The notes below the pieces were generated by a model that did not search any database, had not been told where the DNA came from, and saw only the letters and a list, made by a program, of their open reading frames with translations. Below, piece by piece: positions 8,072-15,780 of a stretch of 64,000 nt of DNA (positions within the stretch are counted from its first letter, which is position 1; every line of letters starts with the position of its first letter). The stretch is from Bacteriovoracaceae bacterium UBA6144 (GTDB lineage Bacteria; Bdellovibrionota; Bacteriovoracia; Bacteriovoracales; Bacteriovoracaceae). The DNA lies in NCBI GenBank assembly GCA_002435705.1, contig DIVA01000067.1:1-64000 (forward strand). Direction: 5' to 3'. Both the position numbers and the translations under genes were made by a program.

Positions 8072-9684
8072 AACAAGTATTCTATCTCTACACCATAGAA
8101 CGTTTTCTGAAAGGCGAAGTTTTTTGTGTCCTTCGACTTATTATTCATGTAGTCCGCATGAAAACTCATGCGATATCTCTTGGCAAATGGTCGAGAGAGT
8201 CTCATGGAAGGATTAAGAAGGGTCTCCATGCCACGGCTGGCGTTGTTCACAGGGTCAGTCAGCGTCATACCTAACCCGAGCTGTGGCGTGATACTAAGAA
8301 ACTGCCATTGTTTAAAGATCACATCTGATCTTAAAAACATCGTGTTGGCGTTGAAAAGCTTATCATTCACACGAGAGCGATCATAACCAAAATTAAAGAT
8401 CCATACTTTTCCTGACTTACTCGGCTGAACATGCTCCACATTGAGGCCTTGAGCTTTGGAATTAGCCGACTGTGAAAAACTATCAAAACTACGAAACCTT
8501 AAGCGGAAGGTCGTCTCCCCATTCCCCACAAGCCCCACAATTCTTTCACCGACGCTTAGGGTTTGAACTCGCGAGTTAAAGACTAAAGTCCCACTCCCCT
8601 GGGTGTCACGTTGAGTGTAGACGTAGTCATAGTCTAGTAAGAATGATGCCGGCTTCTTTTTCAAAGTATGTTCGTAGCTTGTACGAATGGAAGGAGCAAG
8701 AACCCAGTTATCGTTTCGAATAATTTCTTTTTCGCGATTAGCATGTCTAGAAAAATTGGCGCGCAACTCCGGGCTAATGCTAAAAATATCTTTGTAATAA
8801 AAACTATAGCGCCCGAAAGTTTCCGTTTTTGACACCAGAGAGCCTTGCTTCGCAGAACTGTTAGTCGTCTCTAAGGCAGCAAACACCGGATTATCATCAT
8901 ACGTAATATCCTGAGAAATCTTTAGGAAATAGGGCGGAATGTTAGTAGGTCTTCCGTTTCTCATCCGAAAAAGAAGGAGCTCATACTTTTGCTGAAGCTC
9001 AAGAATCTTAAGACGAATATCTTTAGCGAGGCTTGAATCTGGATTGAATTGCAGTGCTTTTTTATATTGAGGAATAACATAAACTTCTACAGCCTTAAAC
9101 ACGTCCGGATGCTTCTCTGCCTGCTCCAGAAAGATATCGCCGATTTGCATCTCTGCCGCTTGAGTGGTGTCTTCTTGCTCTTCTTCAGGCAGTTTTTGAA
9201 TCGCACGATAAAAAGTTACGGCGCGCTTATAGTCTTTCAGCGTTTGAGAGATAAAACCAATGTAGTAGAGAGAAACTGCTCGTTTATAGCCCCGCTTCAC
9301 TGATTGTCTAAACGCTCCTCGTGCTTCAACCAACTTATCAGCAGCATAAAGTGCTTGGCCGTATTCATAGTAGATATCGAGAGGTCTATAATCAACAGAG
9401 AGGGCTTGTTCAAAATATTTTAGGGATTGCTGATAATCCTGCTGGCGGTTCGCCGTGAGGGCCGACCAGTAAGCCACAAGACCAATAAGATTTTTATTCG
9501 TTCCCTGAGTTTTTAGGCTTACTTCTAGCGCATTTAGAGATTCTTGGGTTGCTCGGTACTTTCCTTCTTTGAAAAAGTCCCGTGCTCTTTTGAGGCCTTG
9601 ATTGAATTCACTATTCTTTGACTGAGCTCCTACCGACAACGGAGCAATCACATTAAGAAAGATTATAAAGAAAATCGCCCGCAT
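8068..9684 (-). CDS. TPR protein with C-terminal outer-membrane beta-barrel-like region
   Basis: Exported protein of 538 residues. A signal peptide ends near VGAQ at residues 18-21. Residues about 25-230 are tetratricopeptide-like helices (for example QSLKYFEQALSVDYRPLDIY). From about 250 to the end the sequence alternates polar and aromatic residues and finishes in EIEYLF, a C-terminal aromatic as recognised by the BAM machinery. A periplasmic TPR plus barrel is the architecture of some exopolysaccharide exporters such as PgaA, but I see no other export genes, so that role is not claimed. It lies 48 nt downstream of the FecR-domain gene on the same strand and probably shares its transcript. 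Confidence 0.6.
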   Translation of the reverse strand: MRAIFFIIFLNVIAPLSVGAQSKNSEFNQGLKRARDFFKEGKYRATQESLNALEVSLKTQGTNKNLIGLVAYWSALTANRQQDYQQSLKYFEQALSVDYRPLDIYYEYGQALYAADKLVEARGAFRQSVKRGYKRAVSLYYIGFISQTLKDYKRAVTFYRAIQKLPEEEQEDTTQAAEMQIGDIFLEQAEKHPDVFKAVEVYVIPQYKKALQFNPDSSLAKDIRLKILELQQKYELLLFRMRNGRPTNIPPYFLKISQDITYDDNPVFAALETTNSSAKQGSLVSKTETFGRYSFYYKDIFSISPELRANFSRHANREKEIIRNDNWVLAPSIRTSYEHTLKKKPASFLLDYDYVYTQRDTQGSGTLVFNSRVQTLSVGERIVGLVGNGETTFRLRFRSFDSFSQSANSKAQGLNVEHVQPSKSGKVWIFNFGYDRSRVNDKLFNANTMFLRSDVIFKQWQFLSITPQLGLGMTLTDPVNNASRGMETLLNPSMRLSRPFAKRYRMSFHADYMNNKSKDTKNFAFQKTFYGVEIEYLF

Positions 9685-9732
9685 CCCTATCCTTGGTAGC
9701 TGCTTGTTTGATCTCTATTATAACCCTAGTCT

Positions 9733-11058
9733 TTATGGATCACCAACTCCTGTATTTAGCTGAACATTCGAGGTGCTCGGTTTTGTGGTGGCACTGCTGG
9801 GCTGAATGGCACAGGTAGAGCAAAGCGTAGGGGCTTCTTGAAAAGTTGTAGTCGTTAGCGTTGTAGTCGTGGTGGGGCTAATAACAAGAGTACCATTCTC
9901 AACTTTTGCAATCGAAGTTACATCACTTGTGGTTGAGATCGTTTTGAGCATATCAGAGAGAGTCGCATCCCCCATAATCATGGAGGAATCATTCACCTGC
10001 ACAATCTGACCTTGGACTGAAGCCAAAATCTTACCTGAATCAGTGATCGTTACATTTTTCGGCGGTACGTAGTTACCATCTCCCCCGACTGTTCCCGATT
10101 TTCCATCGGCCACGAAGGTATTCGTATTAGCGTCATAAACAGCATCCTTAGGAGGTGCAATCACAGTCCCCGAATCAACATGCAAGAAAGATCCATTCGT
10201 AGGTTTTACTTTCTCACCCTCTTTAAAACCTCGGGCTGAAGTTATATCTGACTTTTCTTTAGATCCAACTCCTTCGATCCCCTTCTGCTTAAGCTCCTTA
10301 TCGAGAACAGTCGATGAACTCGCTACCGTTGTTCCTGACAATCCACCCGGAACAACCGATTTATTGGCCTTCGCATTCCCTTGATCACTCGGGGCCCTTT
10401 CTTGGGAGAAGTCTTGGTTTTTCTCAAGGGTCTCGATTTGCTGTACGTTCATGAGGGATGGAACAGTTGGGATGGGTCGGTTGGCTTCAACCACCGAAAA
10501 TTCCCCTGGAAAGATCCTGACTCCACGGTCGACCATCGATTCCAAAGCGCTGGTTGATATTTCTCTCAGGGCTGCGTTCTCAACTTTATTAAAAACAACT
10601 TCTCCTTCAAAAAGTACAGCGGAAGAATTAATTCCATTGGTGGAGATGAGAAAGTCTGTTCCTCTAATTCCCATGACCGCGTTAGGTGTTTTGATAAAAA
10701 GTTTTGATTTATCCTTATCTTTCTGCCCGAGATAATCTTTTGAAACTTGCGAGCGAATTTTACCTTTTACCAGATCAAGGACACCTGCATCCCCGGTACC
10801 AAACTGTTCAATTTTCATCTCAGAGTTCGGACCAATATTCATTTGTGATTTATCTGTAAAAGTAATTCTCACAAAGGATTTATCACCCGTAATCACTGTC
10901 ACTCCCGAGCGAAGCCAGTCATCTTCTTTGAGCTTTGATACCTTCCCCTGCTCCTTGACCGAGACCTCACCCCGTAGCCGCTTCACCACCGCTACGCCTT
11001 TATCGGCCCAGGCACTGAGAGAAGAAAGGAGTAAAACCACAATAAAAAAGCTATTCAT
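9733..11058 (-). CDS. exported FecR-domain protein
   Basis: Periplasmic or surface protein of 441 residues. I start at ATG 11058 (AAAGG about 8 nt upstream), which places the signal peptide, ending at SAWA, at the N-terminus. Residues about 30-150 form a FecR domain: GVTVITGDKSFVRITFTD, then KMNIGPNSE-like and TPNAVMGIRGTDF blocks. The rest is low-complexity and Thr/Ser/Val rich, with a run of threonines near the C-terminus. Classical FecR is a membrane anti-sigma regulator with a cytoplasmic tail; here there is a cleavable signal, no TM helix and no ECF sigma gene adjacent, so a structural or secretion-linked role is more likely. Neighbours are TPR-barrel and LysM proteins. Confidence 0.75.
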   Translation of the reverse strand: MNSFFIVVLLLSSLSAWADKGVAVVKRLRGEVSVKEQGKVSKLKEDDWLRSGVTVITGDKSFVRITFTDKSQMNIGPNSEMKIEQFGTGDAGVLDLVKGKIRSQVSKDYLGQKDKDKSKLFIKTPNAVMGIRGTDFLISTNGINSSAVLFEGEVVFNKVENAALREISTSALESMVDRGVRIFPGEFSVVEANRPIPTVPSLMNVQQIETLEKNQDFSQERAPSDQGNAKANKSVVPGGLSGTTVASSSTVLDKELKQKGIEGVGSKEKSDITSARGFKEGEKVKPTNGSFLHVDSGTVIAPPKDAVYDANTNTFVADGKSGTVGGDGNYVPPKNVTITDSGKILASVQGQIVQVNDSSMIMGDATLSDMLKTISTTSDVTSIAKVENGTLVISPTTTTTLTTTTFQEAPTLCSTCAIQPSSATTKPSTSNVQLNTGVGDP

Positions 11059-11340
11059 AAAAGAACCTTTTGAGAGACGAAAGACTTCCACTTTTATTAT
11101 ATAGTGCTATCGACTCGCCTGCTTAAGTAGGGGCTAAGCTGCAGAATTTTCCAAATTGGGGGCCGTAAGAATGCCTTAAAAAGTCCACTTAGTGACATTA
11201 AGGGAAACCTTCTAAATCTCAGAAAAAGCTGAAAATAACTCTTAAATTACGAAGATTTATAGGCACTTTTGAGGGACTTTTCTCAATCCATCGTGATAAC
11301 GCGCCGCAGACCACCCTTTTACATACAAAAATTCAAGCCT

Positions 11341-11369
11341 TTGACCAAGGCCCTCGGACCTTTTATAAG
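11341..11369 (+). promoter_or_regulatory. sigma70-type promoter of the transglutaminase gene
   Basis: TTGACC at 11341-11346 and TATAAG at 11364-11369 are separated by exactly 17 bp, close to the housekeeping consensus. The predicted transcription start is near 11376, leaving a leader of about 45 nt. Confidence 0.65.
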
Positions 11370-11384
11370 CAGCGTGTTGTAACA

Positions 11385-11414
11385 ATGAAAAACTTAAAAA
11401 ATCACTGGGAGTGA
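11385..11414 (+). other. possible 9-codon leader peptide
   Basis: ATG at 11385 opens a reading frame for MKNLKNHWE and stops with TGA at 11412-11414, six bases before the main ATG at 11421. The GGGAG that should serve the main gene lies in the last leader codons, so translation of the leader could affect initiation of the main frame. No ribosome-binding site is obvious for the leader itself. It may be chance. Confidence 0.25.
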
Positions 11415-11420
11415 CTCCGT

Positions 11421-12482
11421 ATGAAAAAAATTTTACTACCCCTGCTTCTCCTGAGCTTTAATGCTTTTACTGAAGAAAAAGAAGCTTGGCCCAGCCACTC
11501 AAATCCTCGCATCGTCTCGGACAATTTCATCACTCGTTTCGCCACTCTTCCCTTAACCGGAAAACATGAAATTCCCTACACTGGCTGGTCAGATGATTAC
11601 TGGCCGACTCATCGAGGATCAATCAACCGTCGCTGGAATGCTCCGGGTGAGCCGGGCTTTGATCTTGTGCAACCGACTCGTGAGCAAGCCTTGGGGATGA
11701 CAGCCAAACAATTGGCTGAACTTGCTCCCTCAGAAAAATTTGATCTTCTTAGAGGCCGCTATGACTTCCCTCTCGTCAAACGAGTGGCTGCAACTGCTAA
11801 ACCAACGGCTAAAGACTGGGCTGGAATTTGTAATGGCTGGGCTCCTGCCTCGCTCAATCTTAAAGAACCACATCCAGTAAAGATGAAGAATGCTGATGGG
11901 ATCGAGATCCCTTTTGGATCGAGTGATGTGAAGGCCATGCTATCATATTATTATGCTTATTTCGTTAACGAACCCACCAAGCAAGTAGGACTGAGATGCT
12001 TTCTCCCAAGAGGCATCCGTGGGTTAGCAAGAGGCTGTGGAAAAGATCTTAACCCTGGAGCATTCCACATCATCATGACTAATAAATTAGGTCTCGAAAA
12101 AGTGGGCTTCCTCGCTGATGTTGATCCTTATCGTGAAGTTTGGAATCAACCAATCACAAGTTTTAAATCAGAAATTATCATGACTAGAGCGGCAAGTTCA
12201 CGGGCCGCCCGCAATGCCGTAACTGAAGTTGTGATGAAAACAGATCTCTACTACGGTAGTGAAATTGATCCTCAATGGGAGCCAGTTCTTTATACACCGG
12301 CACAGCTTTATGAGAAAAAAGAGCTTGAGTACACGATCGAGCTCGATGCTCAGGGTACAATCGTTGGTGGAGAATGGATAAGCGCCATGAGACCAGACTT
12401 TGTATGGTTCAGAAATAAAGCTGAATTTACCGGTGAATTTGAAATGCTTGGGAAACTCTACGAAGCAGCTGCTAATTATTAA
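11421..12482 (+). CDS. secreted transglutaminase, Phytophthora GP42-elicitor family (TGase_elicitor, PF16683-like)
   Basis: Predicted exported protein-glutamine gamma-glutamyltransferase of 353 residues, which would cross-link glutamine and lysine side chains. The signal peptide covers about residues 1-17. The family block AGICNGWAPA contains the likely catalytic Cys137. His216 (GAFHIIMTN) and Asp233 or Asp235 (LADVDPYREVWNQP) are candidate partners. VWNQPITSFK at residues 240-249 closely matches the Pep-13 peptide motif of Phytophthora GP42, which is also known from some Vibrio proteins. The gene has its own promoter, an SD-like GGGAG and a strong terminator, so it is monocistronic between two envelope-protein operons. 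Family assignment rests on the CNGW and Pep-13 motifs. Activity, localisation outside the cell and substrate are inference. Confidence 0.8.
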   Translation: MKKILLPLLLLSFNAFTEEKEAWPSHSNPRIVSDNFITRFATLPLTGKHEIPYTGWSDDYWPTHRGSINRRWNAPGEPGFDLVQPTREQALGMTAKQLAELAPSEKFDLLRGRYDFPLVKRVAATAKPTAKDWAGICNGWAPASLNLKEPHPVKMKNADGIEIPFGSSDVKAMLSYYYAYFVNEPTKQVGLRCFLPRGIRGLARGCGKDLNPGAFHIIMTNKLGLEKVGFLADVDPYREVWNQPITSFKSEIIMTRAASSRAARNAVTEVVMKTDLYYGSEIDPQWEPVLYTPAQLYEKKELEYTIELDAQGTIVGGEWISAMRPDFVWFRNKAEFTGEFEMLGKLYEAAANY

Positions 12483-12486
12483 AAAA

Positions 12487-12511
12487 AAGGGCCCGAATTT
12501 TTCGGGCCCTT
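12487..12511. terminator. bidirectional intrinsic terminator
   Basis: A 9-bp GC-rich stem, GGGCCCGAA (12489-12497) with TTCGGGCCC (12501-12509), has a 3-nt loop and is flanked by an A-run on the left and a T-rich tract on the right. It ends the transglutaminase gene and can also serve the LysM gene coming from the other side. It is the only intrinsic terminator found between a convergent pair in this window. Confidence 0.85.
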
Positions 12512-12513
12512 CT

Positions 12514-14751
12514 TTATTCTTTTGGTTTTTCAACGTTTAATAATTCATCCACTTCTTCGATATCAAATTCAGTCAGACCGAAAGGATTGTCCTTATTGTT
12601 GATATCTTCGTCGATGTAGCGCTTACCAAGATTCTCTTCAATCTCATCTAAGCTTTCTTGTTGCTGTAAGCCTCTTCTACGCTCTAACTCTTCTAGAGAC
12701 TCACCCTCAAGAAGTTTATCCTCATCCATTCGTGCATCTTTTAGCAGCTTTTCTGCTCCCTCAATCTCGCTTTCTAGACGCTCAAGCGCCTTAAGATCTT
12801 TCTCTGAATCTTTAATAATGCTCTTCTCACGCTCTTGTCTTTCTAGTTCTGCGAGTTCGTCTTCTGTCAGTTGAATTTTATCGGCTTTATCAAGGAGTGA
12901 ATCATTGAGGTCTTCAACATTCAACTCTACATCAAGCTCATCGAGACTCTTCTCATCAAAGCCGTCGCGCAATCCTTTTATCGTGGCATTCTTACCTTCA
13001 GCTGCACGCATTGCTGCTTCTTTCGTTTTAGTAATCGCCACATCTCCGGCGTAGAAATCGCGCGTCGAATTACTCACAAGCACAGTCGCAAAATTATCTG
13101 TCAGAGTGATAACTGTCAGCTCTCCTGTCTTGTAGGTAGGCTGACGGGCAATAACTTTTCCGGTTGCACGATCCCTGAAGCCATAGACCTCAAGGACGTT
13201 ACCCATCTCAAGGCCATCTGCACGACCCCGATCAAGATAGAGGACATCGCCGTAAGAGAGCACACGCTGTAAACCTGCAAATGAGCCAAGGATCCCGGCT
13301 TCGATCAAACGGTTATTGAAGGTTTGTGTGATACGGTCAATCTTAGGAGTGTAAACAGTGAGGCGATCTCCGCGCTGAATAACACCCGTTGTTTCTTCAA
13401 CCTCAGACTCCCAGAGCTCACCGATTTTATTCAGCACTCTGATTTGGCCCGTAATGGCATATTTAAACCCCTTACGATCGGAGTTTGCATGTTTAATTTC
13501 ACCCTGTGCAGAATAAATAGAAAACCGATCACCCGGAAGGACATTCACGTTATCATCCATCTTGATGTACATGCGGTCATTGTTAGTGAAATAAATATTT
13601 TCGTCTGGGCCGGAATCAACCTTCCCAAAATCCTGCACGGGATTATTGGTCACGAAGGTATTAAGATAAAAACCTTCTTTAAAATTAAATACAATCTTTG
13701 AATCTCTATCTAAACCAGTACTATCGTATTGGTTGGCAGGGATATAACTTTCAAGCTTAGACTGTGGAGGATCGTAGTTTTCATACTCTCGCACGAGTGC
13801 CAGTCGACTTGCCTCTTCCAGATCTTCGATCGTGTCTGAGGTTGAGTACTGAACGTAGACACCTTGATCAACTAAATTTTTTCTTTCATTGAGCCAATCT
13901 GGTTTCGCTTCGTCACCCCAAACGGAAAAATCATCTGGCCCAGCAGCGAAGGCAATGGCAGAAGCTTTAGCACCGGGTTCAGATTTAATTTCTGCTTCGG
14001 TAAATTCACCAAGCTTAATCTCAGGTGTTCTCTCCCCAGACCCCGTCGTAAACGAGAGCACCATTCCTGGCTCGATCAAGTGAGGATTAGTAATAAACTG
14101 ATTTAAAGCCCAGATCTTCGGATAGTAGAAGCCGGATCCAAAAAGACGCTTAGAAATTTTAAAGAGCCAGTCGTCTTTAACCACCGTATAGGAACTGACA
14201 CTGGCCTGCGTGGCTAATTCGTTCCAGTCGCTATTAGAAATTTGACCTTGAAGCTTCGAAGCCATCTCAATCAGTTGTTTCTCTTCATTGCCTACGTCAA
14301 AGATATTTGGTGATTTCTGGATATTGATTGAATCATTAACAATCTTTCCCTTCGCCTTGGAAGAACTCTTCTTTGCTTTCTCAGATTTTTTTTCATCCTT
14401 GAATGGTTCAGCAACTGTCGCCTCACTAAGATCAGTATCACGTAGATCTAGTTTGATTTCATCAAGGTCATCGCCCGTGGAGGAAAGAGGTGTCGGTAAA
14501 TCTGCATCAGAATCAATGATGGCCGTCGAAAGGGATTCGTCAGGAGCGTCTTCTAAATTTTCCAGACTGGCTAAATCAATTTCACTAGATGAACCACTGG
14601 AGGACGCCGTTGGTGAAGATGTGTCGTTGAGAAGTGAGTTGAGATCGTCTGACTCGACAACATCAAACTCCGCAAATTCATCCTGTGCCCTCACTTGAGA
14701 AGCTTCAAGACTAAGCAGAGCAATGAGGATCAGATTCGTTTTATATCCCAA
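12514..14751 (-). CDS. exported LysM-domain protein, TTG start
   Basis: Envelope protein of 745 residues. TTG 14751 is the start: AGGAG lies 6 nt upstream and a signal peptide ending near VRAQ follows at once. Residues 25-185 are acidic and Ser/Asp rich. A LysM domain lies at about 188-237 (SYTVVKDDWLFKISKRLFG, then NPHLIEPGMVL), predicted to bind peptidoglycan. The middle (about 340-580) looks beta-rich with repeated modules such as GDRFSIYS and GDRLTVYT. The last 125 residues are a highly charged Glu/Leu/Asp coiled coil. It follows the TPR lipoprotein gene by 8 nt, so the two are co-transcribed. It probably links the wall to other envelope components; the exact role is unknown. Confidence 0.75.
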   Translation of the reverse strand: MGYKTNLILIALLSLEASQVRAQDEFAEFDVVESDDLNSLLNDTSSPTASSSGSSSEIDLASLENLEDAPDESLSTAIIDSDADLPTPLSSTGDDLDEIKLDLRDTDLSEATVAEPFKDEKKSEKAKKSSSKAKGKIVNDSINIQKSPNIFDVGNEEKQLIEMASKLQGQISNSDWNELATQASVSSYTVVKDDWLFKISKRLFGSGFYYPKIWALNQFITNPHLIEPGMVLSFTTGSGERTPEIKLGEFTEAEIKSEPGAKASAIAFAAGPDDFSVWGDEAKPDWLNERKNLVDQGVYVQYSTSDTIEDLEEASRLALVREYENYDPPQSKLESYIPANQYDSTGLDRDSKIVFNFKEGFYLNTFVTNNPVQDFGKVDSGPDENIYFTNNDRMYIKMDDNVNVLPGDRFSIYSAQGEIKHANSDRKGFKYAITGQIRVLNKIGELWESEVEETTGVIQRGDRLTVYTPKIDRITQTFNNRLIEAGILGSFAGLQRVLSYGDVLYLDRGRADGLEMGNVLEVYGFRDRATGKVIARQPTYKTGELTVITLTDNFATVLVSNSTRDFYAGDVAITKTKEAAMRAAEGKNATIKGLRDGFDEKSLDELDVELNVEDLNDSLLDKADKIQLTEDELAELERQEREKSIIKDSEKDLKALERLESEIEGAEKLLKDARMDEDKLLEGESLEELERRRGLQQQESLDEIEENLGKRYIDEDINNKDNPFGLTEFDIEEVDELLNVEKPKE

Positions 14752-14759
14752 TCAAACTC

Positions 14760-15428
14760 CTAAACTTGAAATACGTCTTTCAGTAATGACAAGTACTGGT
14801 CTTTCTTTTGCGTGAGTCCCAATTTCTCACAACAGATAGCTGCGTTACGAAGAGCTTCAAGCACGACACCTGAATACGCAAGTTTAGTGATGACGACTTC
14901 AAAAGATTGAAGGGCCAAATCAAACTCACCTTGCTGCAGAAGGATCTCGCCCATTCTTAGTTGAGACTTAGCTTTTATGCTAGGAGCCCCAGATAGGGAA
15001 AGTTGCTGATAGACTTTTAATGCTTCTATCGGTGCTGAGGCCCGGGTCACTTCGGCTTGGCGATATTTCATAAGCTGAGATTCAAGGTCACCTAAATCGA
15101 TAGCAGCAGTTTTTTGAGAAGAGAAGACATCCACTGTTTCGACTCTTGAACCGTTCTCGATTCCCGAGTTGGTAATCTGTGGCGTTGACTCAAGATCAGA
15201 CACAAGGCTTGAAGACTTTCCATCTTTCAAAGCTTGATACTGTCGATTGAGTTCGTCATAGCGAGACAAGAGTTCGTCATATTCAGCTTTGGGAATCATT
15301 TGTTTTTTTGTTTTACGAGACGACTCAGACTCTGAGCCAGTAAGGCCACGCTCCATACGATCAAGCCATGCACATGAAGTAAGGAGGGAACAAAAGAGAG
15401 TCAGGGAAATCACTTGAGCAAGTTTCAA
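14760..15428 (-). CDS. TPR lipoprotein, TTG start
   Basis: Predicted lipoprotein of 222 residues. TTG 15428 follows a perfect GGAGG at 5 nt spacing and puts the lipobox LLTSC (Cys19) at the N-terminus. An in-frame ATG at 15491 would add 21 residues before the signal and is rejected. A short coiled coil (YDELLSRYDELNRQYQALK) precedes a C-terminal TPR-like region (residues about 135-220, with QLRMGEILLQQGEFDLALQSF). This layout recalls CpoB/YbgF-type periplasmic coordinators, but there are no tol-pal genes nearby. It is the first gene of a pair with the LysM protein. Confidence 0.65.
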   Translation of the reverse strand: MKLAQVISLTLFCSLLTSCAWLDRMERGLTGSESESSRKTKKQMIPKAEYDELLSRYDELNRQYQALKDGKSSSLVSDLESTPQITNSGIENGSRVETVDVFSSQKTAAIDLGDLESQLMKYRQAEVTRASAPIEALKVYQQLSLSGAPSIKAKSQLRMGEILLQQGEFDLALQSFEVVITKLAYSGVVLEALRNAAICCEKLGLTQKKDQYLSLLKDVFQV

Positions 15429-15447
15429 ATCGTCCTCCGTGACGAAT

Positions 15448-15460
15448 AGGTTTAAAACCT
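15448..15460. promoter_or_regulatory. 13-bp palindrome between divergent genes, possible operator
   Basis: AGGTTTAAAACCT is a perfect inverted repeat (6-bp arms around one base) in the 82-bp gap between the TPR lipoprotein gene and the small gene at 15511. It lies 20 bp before the lipoprotein start. A binding site is only a guess, since AT-rich palindromes of this size occur by chance. Confidence 0.25.
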
Positions 15461-15510
15461 TTATCTTATTAATATGATAGGTCATGAACACCGCATGTCA
15501 AGGAAAGCCC

Positions 15511-15780
15511 ATGGGTAAAACATATTTAGAATCAAAAGAAGTTGTCTGTTTCACTCTACAAATGGAGAAATCGCAAACTGCATTTTTTCTGCACTCACTT
15601 GAGGCCTGTGACAACCTTGCTTTTCCGACAACCCTGCCCTTTGAGAATGGATCCAAGCTAAGAGAAATTCTCTTGCGTGCCCCTATAGAACATAGAAATG
15701 AAATTGTTAGGTGGTTAGAAGAAATCGGGAAGACTATTGCGCTCCTCAGGGTTGAAGAGCGCATAGTAAGAGATGACTAA
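15511..15780 (+). CDS. small cytosolic protein, DUF4911-like
   Basis: Protein of 89 residues with no signal or TM segment. I take ATG 15511 (AGGAAAG about 6 nt upstream) rather than ATG 15484. The pattern FFLHSLEACDNLAFPTT, then a P-x-H-R-N-E-I-V-R-W-L-E-E helix, resembles the small DUF4911 family known from deltaproteobacteria-like genomes, but the match is by memory and weak. It is divergent from the lipoprotein/LysM operon and shares a CTAA stop overlap with the peroxiredoxin gene. Function unknown. Confidence 0.5.
   Translation: MGKTYLESKEVVCFTLQMEKSQTAFFLHSLEACDNLAFPTTLPFENGSKLREILLRAPIEHRNEIVRWLEEIGKTIALLRVEERIVRDD

Larger units (their letters stand above)
11059..11420. other. 362-bp divergent intergenic region
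   Basis: Spacer between the divergently transcribed FecR-domain and transglutaminase genes. The right end holds a good sigma70-type promoter (11341-11369) for the transglutaminase, followed by a short leader reading frame (11385-11414). The central part, about 11110-11330, contains no reading frame I can support and no strong hairpin. The promoter for the FecR-domain gene should lie in the left third, but I could not pick one out with confidence. Confidence 0.6.

Noticed and set aside
8068..9684. Assignment of the TPR-barrel protein as a PgaA-type polysaccharide exporter
   Set aside because: Only the general architecture agrees; no glycosyltransferase, deacetylase or inner-membrane export gene is near.
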